In this document: one piece after another, positions 25,349 to 33,662 of the stretch
Numbering within the stretch: position 1 is the stretch's first letter
Layout of the letters: every line of letters begins with the position of its first letter
From: Planctomycetota bacterium
Lineage (GTDB): Bacteria; Planctomycetota; J058
Assembly (NCBI GenBank): GCA_023954375.1
Contig: JAMLIC010000002.1
Coordinates: forward strand, 186,001-250,000
Direction of reading: 5' to 3'
DNA length: 64,000 nucleotides
Position numbers and translations under genes: made by a program
Notes under the pieces: generated by a model
What the model was told of the DNA's origin: nothing
The model's database searches: none
The model's input: only the letters and a program-made list of their open reading frames with translations

Positions 25349-25540
25349 ATGAAGCCGGAGCGCACGTGTACCCGGTGCGTTCACTGCGTGTGGGTCCTGG
25401 GCGTGCGCGGGGGCTACCACTGCACCCACCCTGACCGGGCCGTCGCCGACCGGATCGCGCCCATCCCCACCAGCGGCGGCTGCGACGACTTCACCCCGCT
25501 GCCGCCGCGCATCGAACGGGAGGACCGATGGAGCCGTTGA
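25349..25540 (+). CDS. Small cysteine-rich protein
   Basis: A 63-aa protein with Cys spacing CTRCVHC...YHCTHP...GGCDDF, which suggests one metal site or a redox-active or Fe-S-like cluster. Start ATG 25349 is chosen for GGAG 4 nt upstream; ATG 25325 in frame would add 8 residues. It overlaps the FHA gene by 13 nt, so the two are co-expressed. No family recognised with certainty. Confidence 0.6.
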   Translation: MKPERTCTRCVHCVWVLGVRGGYHCTHPDRAVADRIAPIPTSGGCDDFTPLPPRIEREDRWSR

Positions 25541-26094
25541 CGACGACGCCGCCCCCCGCGCGCTGGGGCGTCTCCGGGACGGCCCTGCCCTACGGGACGT
25601 TCGCCGCCGCCGCCGGAGGGCTCGGGCGCGAGGAGTTCCTGGCGCGGTACGTCGACCCGGTCCTCCTCGTCACCCGGGCGCCGCTCGCCCTGGCCGACGC
25701 GAGCAACGAGTTCACGACGCTGGTCCTCCGCCCGGCGCCGCGCGCCGGCGCCGGGGAGGCGCTCCTCCTGCCCGTGATCAAGCGCGCGGGGGCGAACCCG
25801 TTCGGCATGATGATCACCATCGGTCGGGCGGGGAACAACGACCTCGTGCTCACGGACCCGTCGGTCTCGAAGCTCCAGTGCTACTTCCACCGCTACGAGG
25901 GGCGCTGGACGCTCTCCGACCCGGGGTCGACGAACGGGACCTTCGTCGACGGGGTCCGCCTGCGCCCCGACGAGGGCGTCCTCCTGCGCCCGCGGGCGCG
26001 CGTGCAGGTCGCCGACACCTACGAGGCGACCTTCCTCCTGCCCCAGGACCTGCAGGCGCTCGTCGCGAGCCCTCCCGGGCAGCGGGCGGGCTGA
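25528..26094 (+). CDS. FHA-domain protein
   Basis: A 188-aa protein. The C-terminal half is an FHA domain: NPFGMMITIGRAGNNDLVL, SVSKLQCYF and DPGSTNGTFVDGVRL, with the conserved Gly-Arg, Ser and Asn that contact phosphothreonine. The N-terminal 70 residues are of unknown fold. It shares NPFGxxITxGRAxNND with the FHA protein at 53513-54094, so the two are paralogues. No other domain is attached, which suggests an adaptor that reads the phosphorylation marks of the resident Ser/Thr kinases. It follows the small Cys protein and precedes a methyltransferase by 38 bp. Confidence 0.82.
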   Translation: MEPLTTTPPPARWGVSGTALPYGTFAAAAGGLGREEFLARYVDPVLLVTRAPLALADASNEFTTLVLRPAPRAGAGEALLLPVIKRAGANPFGMMITIGRAGNNDLVLTDPSVSKLQCYFHRYEGRWTLSDPGSTNGTFVDGVRLRPDEGVLLRPRARVQVADTYEATFLLPQDLQALVASPPGQRAG

Positions 26095-26132
26095 CGCTCG
26101 ACGGGCCGGCGCGGCCCGGCGACGCTGTCGGC

Positions 26133-26918
26133 GTGACCGAGCGCCGGATCGACCCCGAGGTGCTGGCCCGCCGCGACGCCCACGAGGCGTCGGCGCCGGT
26201 GAAGGCGTTCGGCGTCCTCCCCGCCCGGCGCCGCTTCCCGCTCCGCCGGGCCAAGTTCCCGGTGATCGCCGGCGTCCTGGCCGACCTGGCGCGGCGGCTC
26301 GGGCGCGCCCCGCGCGTCCTCGACGCGGGCCTCGGCCAGGCCAAGCTCGAGCGCGTCCACGCCCACGCGCATCCCGACGCGCCGGCGGCCTGGCACGGGC
26401 TCGACCGTCATCGCTACCGGCTCGAGCTCCGGCGCGAGCTCCCCGGGATCGCCCGGGTCCAGGGCGACGTGACCGCCCTGCCCTACCGCCCGGGCAGCTT
26501 CGACGCGGCCGTGTGCTCCTACGTGCTGCAGCACCTCGCGCGGCCGGAGGCGGCGTTGGCCGAGCTGGCGCGGGTCGTCGCGCCCGGCGGGCTCGTCGTC
26601 CTCGCCGTCCCCAACAGCCCCCAGCCGCTGAAGCTCCTCCTCGAGCTCCTGCATCCGCTCCTCGTCCGCCTGAAGCGCGCCCGCGGGCGCCGCTTCGACT
26701 ACGGCGCGCAGACGCAGTTCTGGAACCTGCCCCGGCTGCGCCGCGTCCTCGAGGCGGCCGGGCTGCGGCCCGTGCGCTGGCAGGGCCTGGGCCTGGTCAG
26801 CGGCGGCCCGCTCGGCTGGCTCGAGGACCACGAGGGATGGTACCGGCTGCACCTGCGGCTCGGGGCGGCGGCGCCGCGCCTCGGCCAGGACCTGGTCGTC
26901 GTGGCGGAGCGCCCGTGA
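26133..26918 (+). CDS. SAM-dependent methyltransferase (class I-like)
   Basis: A 261-aa protein. Post-motif I and motif II are typical: GDVTALPYRPGSFDAAVCSY, VLQHLARPEAALAEL and VVAPGGLVVLAVPN, as in the UbiE/type-11 methyltransferases. Motif I is unusual (VLDAGLGQAKLER in place of DxGxGxG), which may weaken or reshape SAM binding. Start GTG 26133; the frame is open upstream but lacks conserved sequence. Substrate unknown. The gene ends 3 bp from a second methyltransferase on the opposite strand. Confidence 0.77.
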   Translation: MTERRIDPEVLARRDAHEASAPVKAFGVLPARRRFPLRRAKFPVIAGVLADLARRLGRAPRVLDAGLGQAKLERVHAHAHPDAPAAWHGLDRHRYRLELRRELPGIARVQGDVTALPYRPGSFDAAVCSYVLQHLARPEAALAELARVVAPGGLVVLAVPNSPQPLKLLLELLHPLLVRLKRARGRRFDYGAQTQFWNLPRLRRVLEAAGLRPVRWQGLGLVSGGPLGWLEDHEGWYRLHLRLGAAAPRLGQDLVVVAERP

Positions 26919-26921
26919 CCG

Positions 26922-27437
26922 TCAGCGGTCGCAGATCCAGCCGACGTCCTGCCCGCACGTGAAGCGCTCGCCGGGCCGCAGGCCGCAGGCGCGCAGGTCG
27001 TCCTCGAGGCCGGCCGCCTCGTCGGCGAGGACGGTGAGCGCCAGCCGGCCGCCCGGGGCGAGCACGCGGGCGACCTCGAGCAGGGCGCCCGCCCGCGCGC
27101 GCGGCGCGAGGAGCAGGGCCGTGATCGCGAAGGCGCGGTCGACCGACGCGTCACGCAGCGGCAGGCGGCGCAGGTCGCCCTGCACGCGGTCGGCCGCGGA
27201 CGGCGCGTGCGCGAGCATGGGGCGCGAGAAGTCGACGACCACCGGGCGGCGGGTCCGCGGCGGCAGCCGCCGCGCGAGGAGCCCCGTGCCGCCGCCGAGG
27301 TCGGCGACCCGCGCCCCGGGCGGCACGTCGACGCGGGCCAGGACGGCGTCGTACTTCGGGCCCTGCAGGGCGGCGAAGCGCGCGTCGTACCCCCCGGCCG
27401 AGCGGTCGTAGGCGCGGCGGATGTCCTCCGGGTCCAC
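26922..27437 (-). CDS. SAM-dependent methyltransferase, short
   Basis: A 171-aa protein with canonical motif I VADLGGGTGLLARRL and later VVVDFSRPML, QGDLRRLPLRDASVDRAFAI and VLAPGGRLALTV. This is the class I/type-11 fold, near its minimal size. The GTG at 27437 lies 2 nt after the DUF1501 stop, so it is translated from the same message. The substrate is not evident. Confidence 0.78.
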   Translation of the reverse strand: MDPEDIRRAYDRSAGGYDARFAALQGPKYDAVLARVDVPPGARVADLGGGTGLLARRLPPRTRRPVVVDFSRPMLAHAPSAADRVQGDLRRLPLRDASVDRAFAITALLLAPRARAGALLEVARVLAPGGRLALTVLADEAAGLEDDLRACGLRPGERFTCGQDVGWICDR

Positions 27438-27439
27438 GG

Positions 27440-28738
27440 CTAGGCGAGGAGTTCGGCGAGCGGCCGCGCCCCGCCATCGACCACGTAGATCGGCCGCCCC
27501 TCGCGCGAGTAGTTCAGCTCGTCGGGGCCGACGCCCACCGTGTGCAGGATCGTCGACATGAGCTCCGGCACGGTCACCGGCCGCTCGGCGACCTGGGCGC
27601 CGTCGGGCGTCGTCTGGCCGACGACGCGGCCGCCCTGCACGCCGCCGCCGGCGAGCGCGAGGCTCCAGGCGCGGGCGAAGTGGTCGCGGCCCTCGTTCTG
27701 GTTGATCCGCGGCGTGCGGCCGAACTCGCCCATGCACACGACGAGCGTCGAGTCGAGCAGGTCGCGGTCCTCGAGGTCCTTCACCAGCGTGGCGAACGCG
27801 GGGTCGAGCTGGCCGCAGAGGCTCTTCACGCGGGTGAAGTTGTCCTGGTGCGTGTCCCAGCCCGAGAGCTGGACCTCGACCACCTTCACGCCGGCCTCGA
27901 CCAGGCGGCGCGCCATGAGCACGCCCTGGCCGAACTTGCCGCGGCCGTAGGCGTCGCGCAGGGCCGCCGGCTCCTGCGAGAGGTCGAACGCCGCCAGGCG
28001 CGGCGAGCGCATGAGCGTCTGCGCCTTGCCGTAGACCGCCTCGTGCCCGCGCGTCTCGGGCCCGCCGCGGGTCTCCTCGAAGCCCCGGCCGAGCGCCTGG
28101 CGGAGCCGCTCGCGCCGGTCGAAGCGCGCGGCGTCGACGCCCTGCGCGTGGCCGAGGTTCTCGATCGGCTTGAGCGGGTCGGGCACGAGGAAGGGCGCGT
28201 GCGAGACGCCGAGGATCCCCGGCCCGGGCGTGGCGCCGTTGATCGTGATGTAGCTCGGGATGTCCAGGTCGGCGTCGGCCTTCCGCTGACAGACGAGCGC
28301 GCCGAGGTCCGGGTGGCCCACGGTCCCCGAGGGAATGTACCCCGTGTGCAGGAAGTAGCGCGCCCGCTCGTGGCTGCCCTCCCGCGAGGCCATGGTGCGG
28401 ATGAGGCTGACCTTGTCCATGCGCTCGGCGACCTGCGGGAGGTACTCCGAGAGCTGCACGCCGGGGGCGCGGGTGTCGATCGCCTTCACCGGGCCGGCGT
28501 TCGCGTGCCCCGGCTTGGGATCGAACGTGTCGAGGTGGCTCGGGCCGCCGTTCAGCCAGAGCACGATGCACCGCTGCGCCTGCCCGAAGCCGGGGGGCGC
28601 CGCGGCCTTGGCCCCCTGGTCGGCGAAGGCGCGGCCGACGCCGCCGCCGGCGAGCCAGCCCAGGGCCCCGCCCAGGGTCAGGCCGACGAAGCCGCGCCGC
28701 GTGAGCGCCGGGCCGCAGGAGCAGTCGTGGTGGTTCAT
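27440..28738 (-). CDS. DUF1501 protein (twin-arginine exported, sulfatase-like)
   Basis: A 432-aa protein. The N-terminus has a Tat-type signal with TRRGFVGLTLGGALGWLAGG. The core matches DUF1501: LWLNGGPSHLDTFDPKPG, SLIRTMASREGSHERARY, VQLSGWDTHQDNF and VCMGEFGRTPRINQNEGRDHF. The fold belongs to the alkaline phosphatase/sulfatase superfamily, but the function is unproven. In Planctomycetota it is almost always paired with a DUF1549/DUF1553 gene, as here (34 bp upstream). Probably acts in the periplasm. An in-operon methyltransferase follows. Confidence 0.9.
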   Translation of the reverse strand: MNHHDCSCGPALTRRGFVGLTLGGALGWLAGGGVGRAFADQGAKAAAPPGFGQAQRCIVLWLNGGPSHLDTFDPKPGHANAGPVKAIDTRAPGVQLSEYLPQVAERMDKVSLIRTMASREGSHERARYFLHTGYIPSGTVGHPDLGALVCQRKADADLDIPSYITINGATPGPGILGVSHAPFLVPDPLKPIENLGHAQGVDAARFDRRERLRQALGRGFEETRGGPETRGHEAVYGKAQTLMRSPRLAAFDLSQEPAALRDAYGRGKFGQGVLMARRLVEAGVKVVEVQLSGWDTHQDNFTRVKSLCGQLDPAFATLVKDLEDRDLLDSTLVVCMGEFGRTPRINQNEGRDHFARAWSLALAGGGVQGGRVVGQTTPDGAQVAERPVTVPELMSTILHTVGVGPDELNYSREGRPIYVVDGGARPLAELLA

Positions 28739-28771
28739 CGTCCGTGACCTCGCATCGGTCGGGGGGGAGGG

Positions 28772-30532
28772 TCAGTGGTTGAACGCGAACTCGCTCGAGT
28801 TGAGCAGCGCCCAGAAGACGTCGGCGAGCAGCTGCGCCTGCCCGGCGGCGGTCCGCGCCGCGGGGTCGGCCAGCGCCTCGCGCAGCGCGGCCCGCTCGGC
28901 GGGCGCCGGCATGCGGCCCAGCGTGCGCAGGTAGATCGCCTCGATGCGCTCGTCGTTGCTCTTCATGCGGAACAGCCGGTCGTAGACCGGGTGGCCGGGC
29001 CGCGGGCGGATCGCGTCGTTGGTCAGCGGCCCGTTGAGGAGCAGCAGCGCCTGCGGGATCGTGCCCTCGTCGACGACCTCCTGCCCCTCGTCGTCGCCGA
29101 AGGTCTGGATGAACTTGCGCAGGAGGGCCAGCTTCGTCCGCTCGAGCCGCGCGCGCTGCCGCGGGTCGCGCGTGCGCACGTCCTCCGCGCCGGTCGCGGA
29201 GAGGACGGAGTAGAACAGCTGCTCGGCCGAGAGCGAGCGCAACGACGCGCGGGCGAACTGGGCCACCTGCGCCTCGCGGTCGGCGTCGGCCCCGCCCGAC
29301 GAGAGCCCGTAGGCGCGCGTCAGCAGGACCACCTCGCACAGGCGGCGCAGGTCGTGGCCGCTGCGCTTGAAGTCGGCGACGAGCAGGTCGAGGACCGCCG
29401 GGTGGCGCGGGCCCTCGGCCTCGAGGTCGTCGACGGGGTCGATCTGGCCGCGGCCGAAGAAGAACGACCACACCCGGTTGACCGTCGCCTTCGCGAAGTA
29501 GGGGTTGGCGGGGCTCGTCATGAGCTTCGCCAGCTCCTTGCGCCGCGCGACGCCGTTGCCCGGACCGACCACCTCGCCCGTGAGGAAGCGCGGCAGGGCC
29601 AGGCGGCCGGTCTCGCCGGGCGGGGCCGGGACCCTCAGCTGCCCGGCGGGGCGGTCGTAGACGACGAACGGCCCCTGCTTGCTCTTGCTCCCCTCGGGCG
29701 GCGGGTCGCGCCGGGCCGCCGTCCGGCCGAAGAACGCGGCCACGCCGTAGAAGTCGTTCTGCGTCCACTCCGTGTAGGGGTGGTCGTGGCACTGCGCGCA
29801 CTGGATCTGGAGCCCCTGGAACACGCGCACGGCGCTGCCGGCGAGCTCCTCCGCCTTGCCGCTGCGGACGTGGCGCAGGGCCCAGTGGGTCGCCGGGTTC
29901 TCCGCCGCGCTGCCCTCGGCGGCGATGACCTCGCGCGCGACCTGGTCCCACGGGGTGTTCTCGCGCAGGCGCCCCTCGAGCCACTCGACGAGCGGTGGGA
30001 CCGGGCCGTCGCTCGTGGGCGCGTCGTCGTCCATGCCCATGGGCGACATCCCGCCCCCCTGCATGGCCTCCAGGCGCGCCGCCGCGCGCTCGACCTGCCG
30101 CGCGGTGAGCGTCGTGAACAGGAACTGCCGGCCGACGAGCGGGTAGGCCCAGCGCAGGGCCATCGTCCGGGCGAAGCCGTCGCTCGCCAGCGCGTCGCGC
30201 ACGAGCCGCGCCCGCTTGTCCGGCGCGGGGCTGGCGAGGAACGCGCGCACCACGTCCTCGTCGGGGATCACGCCCGTGACGTCGAGGTGCAGCCGGCGGA
30301 GGAACTCGGCGTCGCTGGCCGCGTCGGCCGGCGCCACGCCGGCCTCCTTCCAGGCGGTCGCCATGAGCCGGTCGACCTCGGCCGCGACCTCGGACGGCGA
30401 GGCCAGGGCCGGTCCGGTCGACGGCCGCCCGCCCGGCCCGGCGTGGGCCCCCGGGAGGACCAGGCTCACGGCCGCCAGGGCCGCGAGGAGGGGGACGAGC
30501 CGCGGGGACCGCGAGGCCGCGCGCTTCACCAT
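28772..30532 (-). CDS. DUF1549/DUF1553 protein with c-type-like CxxCH motif
   Basis: A 586-aa protein with a signal peptide (about 1-31: LVPLLAALAAVSLVLPGAHA). The DUF1549 half has FLRRLHLDVTGVIPDEDVV and the heme-type motif QCAQCHDHPYTEW. The DUF1553 half has YFAKATVNRVWSFFFGRG and LLNGPLTNDAI, ending NSSEFAFNH. A Met/Gly-rich stretch (AMQGGGMSPMGMDDD) interrupts the first half. The family is a planctomycete hallmark of unknown function, presumed periplasmic. A strong GGAGGT 3 nt upstream sets the ATG at 30532. Heads the operon with DUF1501 and a methyltransferase. Confidence 0.9.
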   Translation of the reverse strand: MVKRAASRSPRLVPLLAALAAVSLVLPGAHAGPGGRPSTGPALASPSEVAAEVDRLMATAWKEAGVAPADAASDAEFLRRLHLDVTGVIPDEDVVRAFLASPAPDKRARLVRDALASDGFARTMALRWAYPLVGRQFLFTTLTARQVERAAARLEAMQGGGMSPMGMDDDAPTSDGPVPPLVEWLEGRLRENTPWDQVAREVIAAEGSAAENPATHWALRHVRSGKAEELAGSAVRVFQGLQIQCAQCHDHPYTEWTQNDFYGVAAFFGRTAARRDPPPEGSKSKQGPFVVYDRPAGQLRVPAPPGETGRLALPRFLTGEVVGPGNGVARRKELAKLMTSPANPYFAKATVNRVWSFFFGRGQIDPVDDLEAEGPRHPAVLDLLVADFKRSGHDLRRLCEVVLLTRAYGLSSGGADADREAQVAQFARASLRSLSAEQLFYSVLSATGAEDVRTRDPRQRARLERTKLALLRKFIQTFGDDEGQEVVDEGTIPQALLLLNGPLTNDAIRPRPGHPVYDRLFRMKSNDERIEAIYLRTLGRMPAPAERAALREALADPAARTAAGQAQLLADVFWALLNSSEFAFNH

Positions 30533-30684
30533 GGGACCTCCGCCAGCGAGGGTTGCGCCGTCCGAGCGGCGCCGGCTCCAGACTAACGCAGCGACCTGGC
30601 CTGGGTTTCGCGCCACGCGTCCCCGGGGGTGCGGGCCCCGCCCCCGGTCGCAACCAGAGCCGCCGCATGCTTTGATGGCGGGGC

Positions 30685-31497
30685 ATGGAGATCGCGCGGG
30701 TCGAGGCGCGGGCCGGCGGCGAGCGCTGCCCATACTGCCGCGACGACCTCGGCGGGGTTGCCGTGGTCCGCTGCCCCGGGTGCGGTGTCGGCCATCACGC
30801 CGCCTGCCGCGCCGAGATGGCGCACTGCGGCACGATCGGCTGCACCGGGCGGGCGGGGCGCGGGGCCCCGCCCGAGGGGGCCACGGCGGCGCCCCTGCGC
30901 GTGGAGCAGCCGCTGCGTGGTCTGCCGCTCGCGGCCGCGGCGCTGCTGCTGCTCCTGGGCGGCGGCCTGTTCGCGCTCACCCGTGCCCCGGCGCCACCGC
31001 CGGTCGATCCCCACGTCGCCGCCGCCCTCTCGGCCCTCGGCGAGGCGCAGGCGCTCCGGCGAGCCGGCCGCTCGGCCGACGCGGTCGCGGTCCTCGCGCC
31101 CGTGGCGAGCGAGGAGGCCCGCGCGCGAGTGCCTTACGGCCTCGCGGAGGTCCTGCGCTGCACGGTCCATGACGACCGCCTCCTCGCCGAGCGCGTGCCG
31201 GCGTGGGAGGCCGCTCTCTCCCGCGCCGGGTCGCTCCCGCCCGAGGAGCGCTACGAGGCCATCCGGGCGCTGCGCGAGGAGGTGAACGCGCCCGAGCACC
31301 ACCCGGCCTCGAGCGACTACTACCCGGGCGAGCCGAGCCTCTCGGAGATGCGCGCCCTCGTGGACGCGGCCCGCATCTCGGCGCGGCTCGCGCTGCCGCC
31401 CGACCGGCGCGAGCAGGTGGAGGCGGAGGAGCGGGCGGAGCGAGAGCGCGAGCTCGAGGCGCTGCTCCGGTCGATCACGCGAGGAGACCGTCGATGA
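30685..31497 (+). CDS. RING-like zinc-finger membrane protein
   Basis: A 270-aa protein. The N-terminal 55 residues carry CPYCRDDL...VVRCPGCGVGHHAACRAEM...HCGTIGC, the Cys/His spacing of a RING-type cross-brace finger as in the prokaryotic RING family. A transmembrane helix (about 80-98, LAAAALLLLLGGGLFAL) precedes a helical, charged C-terminal domain. Eukaryotic RING proteins are ubiquitin ligases, but no ubiquitin-like gene is here, and bacterial members may just be structural zinc ribbons. Its last 23 bp overlap the end of the convergent ftsY. Confidence 0.75.
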   Translation: MEIARVEARAGGERCPYCRDDLGGVAVVRCPGCGVGHHAACRAEMAHCGTIGCTGRAGRGAPPEGATAAPLRVEQPLRGLPLAAAALLLLLGGGLFALTRAPAPPPVDPHVAAALSALGEAQALRRAGRSADAVAVLAPVASEEARARVPYGLAEVLRCTVHDDRLLAERVPAWEAALSRAGSLPPEERYEAIRALREEVNAPEHHPASSDYYPGEPSLSEMRALVDAARISARLALPPDRREQVEAEERAERERELEALLRSITRGDRR

Positions 31498-32503
31498 ACA
31501 CCCCGGCGTCGAAGGGCTGCATGTCGGTCGGCTGCTCGCCGAGGCCGACGAACTTCACCGGGATCCCCAGCTCCTCGCGGATCACGACGACGATCCCGCC
31601 CTTGGCCGTGCCGTCGAGCTTGGCCAGGATGATCCCGCTCACCGGGAGCACCTCGAGGAACTCCTTCGCCTGGCGCACGGCGTTCTGGCCGGTGGTCGCG
31701 TCGAGGACGAGCAGGACCTCGTGCGGCGAGTCGGGGATGTGCTTCTTGCCGACCCGCGCGATCTTCTCCAGCTCGCGCATCAGGTTCTTGTCGGTGTGCA
31801 GCCGCCCCGCCGTGTCGATCACGAGGTAGTCGTAGCCCTGCTTGAGGGCCCGCTCGCACGCGTCATGGGCCACCGCCGCCGGGTCGGCGCCGGTCTGGCC
31901 GCGCACGATGTCGACGCCCAGGCGCCCGGCCCACGTGGCGAGCTGCTCGACGGCGGCGGCGCGGAACGTGTCGCACGCGGCCAGGAGGACCTTCTTCTCG
32001 CCGCCCTGCGTGAGGAGCCAGGTCAGCTTGGCGACCGAGGTCGTCTTCCCCGAGCCGTTGACGCCCGCGACGATGATCACCGTCGGCGGCCTCGGCGCGT
32101 CCTTCAGCTTCGGCGCCTCGCCGCCCAGCTTCTCCTTGAGCCCGGCCTTGAGGAACTCGAGCACCTGCGCCTGGTCCTTGAGGGTCCCGGCCCGGTAGCC
32201 CTCCTTCAGCCCGGCGATCAGGCGCTGGGTGGCGGTCACGCCGATGTCGGCGCGGAGGAGGATCTCCTCGAGCGAGTCGATGATGTCCTCGTCGAGCCCG
32301 CCGCCGAGGATCCGCCGCAGCCCGTCCATGATCCCGCCGCGCGTCTTCGAGAGCGCCGCCTTGAGCGCCTCGTGCGGGTCGGTGATGCGCTGCTTCGCGG
32401 GCTTGCGGCGCGAGAGGAGGAGGATCGCCACGGCCGCCACGACCACGCCGAGGACGACCAGGGCGATGAGCCACGCCTGCGGGGAGACCGCGCCGTCCTG
32501 CAC
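31475..32503 (-). CDS. ftsY: Signal recognition particle receptor FtsY
   Basis: A 342-aa protein. A transmembrane helix (about 10-31) sits in place of the long acidic A-domain of E. coli FtsY. The N domain (about 45-125) is followed by the SRP GTPase G domain: GVNGSGKTTSVAKL (P-loop), DTFRAAAVEQL, the DTAGRLHTDKNLM G3 region, TKLDGTAKGG-like AKLDGTAKGG, and FVGLGEQPTDMQPF at the end. FtsY docks ribosome-SRP complexes to SecYEG. The GTG start at 32503 lies 1 nt from the nusB stop, in the operon ribH-nusB-ftsY. Confidence 0.95.
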   Translation of the reverse strand: MQDGAVSPQAWLIALVVLGVVVAAVAILLLSRRKPAKQRITDPHEALKAALSKTRGGIMDGLRRILGGGLDEDIIDSLEEILLRADIGVTATQRLIAGLKEGYRAGTLKDQAQVLEFLKAGLKEKLGGEAPKLKDAPRPPTVIIVAGVNGSGKTTSVAKLTWLLTQGGEKKVLLAACDTFRAAAVEQLATWAGRLGVDIVRGQTGADPAAVAHDACERALKQGYDYLVIDTAGRLHTDKNLMRELEKIARVGKKHIPDSPHEVLLVLDATTGQNAVRQAKEFLEVLPVSGIILAKLDGTAKGGIVVVIREELGIPVKFVGLGEQPTDMQPFDAGVFIDGLLA

Positions 32504-32504
32504 G

Positions 32505-32954
32505 TCAGCCCTCCTGCTTCGGGGCGCGCGCCGCGCGGCCGGCCTTCACACCGTGGTGCCGGTGGTGGATCTTGTCGAGGATCCCGTTCACGAAGCTGCC
32601 CGAGTCCTTGGTGCTGTACTTCTTGGCCATCTCCACCGCCTCGTTGATGGCCACGGCGGGCGGGATGTCCTTCCTGTGGATCAGCTCGAACGCGCCCAGG
32701 CGGATGACGTTGCGGTCGATCACCGCCATGCGCTTGAGGTTCCAGTTGTGCGCGATCGACTCGACCTCCTGGTCGATCTCGGCCATGTGCGCCCGGGTGC
32801 CGGTGACCAGCTCGCGCGCGAAGGCCAGCGACTCCTCGTTGCGGGCGTCGGCGCGCAGGAGCTCGTCGACCTCGGCGTCGGTGAGGTCGGGGCGCAGGTC
32901 GACCTGGTAGAGCGCCTTGAGCGCCGCCTCGCGCGCCTGGGAGCGAGGGCGCAT
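32505..32954 (-). CDS. nusB: Transcription antitermination factor NusB
   Basis: A 149-aa protein, all-helical, with family signatures RSQAREAALKALYQVDL, NLKRMAVIDRNVIRLGAFEL and INEAVEMAKKYSTKDSGSFVNGIL (split across helices). NusB with S10 binds boxA RNA in rRNA antitermination. The ATG at 32954 shares one base with the ribH stop (TGATG). The ribH-nusB pairing is a classic bacterial arrangement. The tail is a short basic extension. Confidence 0.95.
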   Translation of the reverse strand: MRPRSQAREAALKALYQVDLRPDLTDAEVDELLRADARNEESLAFARELVTGTRAHMAEIDQEVESIAHNWNLKRMAVIDRNVIRLGAFELIHRKDIPPAVAINEAVEMAKKYSTKDSGSFVNGILDKIHHRHHGVKAGRAARAPKQEG

Positions 32955-33424
32955 CACGAGGGCAGGCTCCTGAGGAGGTCGACCATCTCCAGCGCGGTGA
33001 CCGCCGCCTCGCGCCCCTTGTTGCCCGCCTTCGTGCCGGCGCGCTCGATCGCCTGCTCGATCGTGTCGGTGGTCAGCACCCCGAAGACGACGGGCTTGCC
33101 CGCGCGCTGGGCGGCCTGGGCGATCCCGCTCGCGGCCCCCCCGGCGACGTAGTCGAAGTGCGCCGTGGCGCCGCGGATCACCGCGCCCAGGCACACGACG
33201 GCGTCGATCGACGGCGCGCGCGCCAGCCGCTCGGCCACGAGCGGCAGCTCGAAGGAGCCCGGGACCCAGGCCACGGTCACGTGGTCCGGGTCGACGCCGT
33301 GCCGGACGAGCTCCTCCTCGCAGCCGCGCAGGAGCTCGCGCGTGACGAACTCGTTGAACCGGGCGCACACGACGCCGACCCGGACCCCCTCGCCGCGCGG
33401 GCGCCCCACGATCACGCTGGACAT
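32954..33424 (-). CDS. ribH: 6,7-dimethyl-8-ribityllumazine synthase
   Basis: A 156-aa protein, typical of the family. Motifs include VCARFNEFVTRELL, VPGSFELPLVAERLA, CLGAVIRGATAHFDYV, FGVLTTDTIEQAIERAG and KGREAAVTALEM. It joins the pyrimidinedione and dihydroxybutanone phosphate to make the lumazine precursor of riboflavin, usually as a 60-mer shell or pentamer. It heads the operon with nusB and ftsY. No FMN riboswitch is evident upstream; a TAGAAT box lies 65 nt before the ATG. Confidence 0.95.
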   Translation of the reverse strand: MSSVIVGRPRGEGVRVGVVCARFNEFVTRELLRGCEEELVRHGVDPDHVTVAWVPGSFELPLVAERLARAPSIDAVVCLGAVIRGATAHFDYVAGGAASGIAQAAQRAGKPVVFGVLTTDTIEQAIERAGTKAGNKGREAAVTALEMVDLLRSLPS

Positions 33425-33489
33425 TCGGGAACCTCGACTCGCCGGGGTCGCGACCTCACCCCACACGAGGGGCCCCGAGGAGGGGCCGG

Positions 33490-33495
33490 ATTCTA
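33490..33495 (-). promoter_or_regulatory. -10-like TAGAAT for ribH-nusB-ftsY
   Basis: TAGAAT on the minus strand, 65 nt before the ribH ATG, in the 238-bp divergent space. No clear -35. The leader between shows no riboswitch fold that I can recognise. Confidence 0.4.
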
Positions 33496-33574
33496 TCCGA
33501 TCGCGCCGGCCACGGGGGCGGCGGTCCGGCAACGGCTTCCGCCCGACCTGGGGCGCGTGCTCCCCCCGGGCGGG

Positions 33575-33594
33575 TGTTCTAGAATTCGACCGCG
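33575..33594 (+). promoter_or_regulatory. 20-bp motif shared by both protease clusters (copy B)
   Basis: TGTTCTAGAATTCGACCGCG, differing at one base from the motif before the minus-strand protease operon (25181-25200). TAGAAT at 33580-33585 is the likely -10; the leader to the ATG at 33663 is 77 nt. No other gene start in the window carries this extended motif, as far as I can see. Confidence 0.65.
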
Positions 33595-33662
33595 CTCGCC
33601 CCCCTGGCGAGCCGAGCAGGTCGTTGCGGCGGAGTCGCTTACGTCTCGCCGCGGGTGGTGCG

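Noticed and set aside
33578..33588. The overlapping XbaI/EcoRI-like sequence TCTAGAATTC as a cloning artefact
   Set aside because: The same sequence with matching flanks occurs at 25181-25200 in the opposite orientation before a related gene, so it is natural and probably a promoter element.
33425..33662. FMN riboswitch upstream of ribH
   Set aside because: The conserved RFN-element boxes are not visible, and ribH lies in a ribH-nusB-ftsY operon that usually lacks one.
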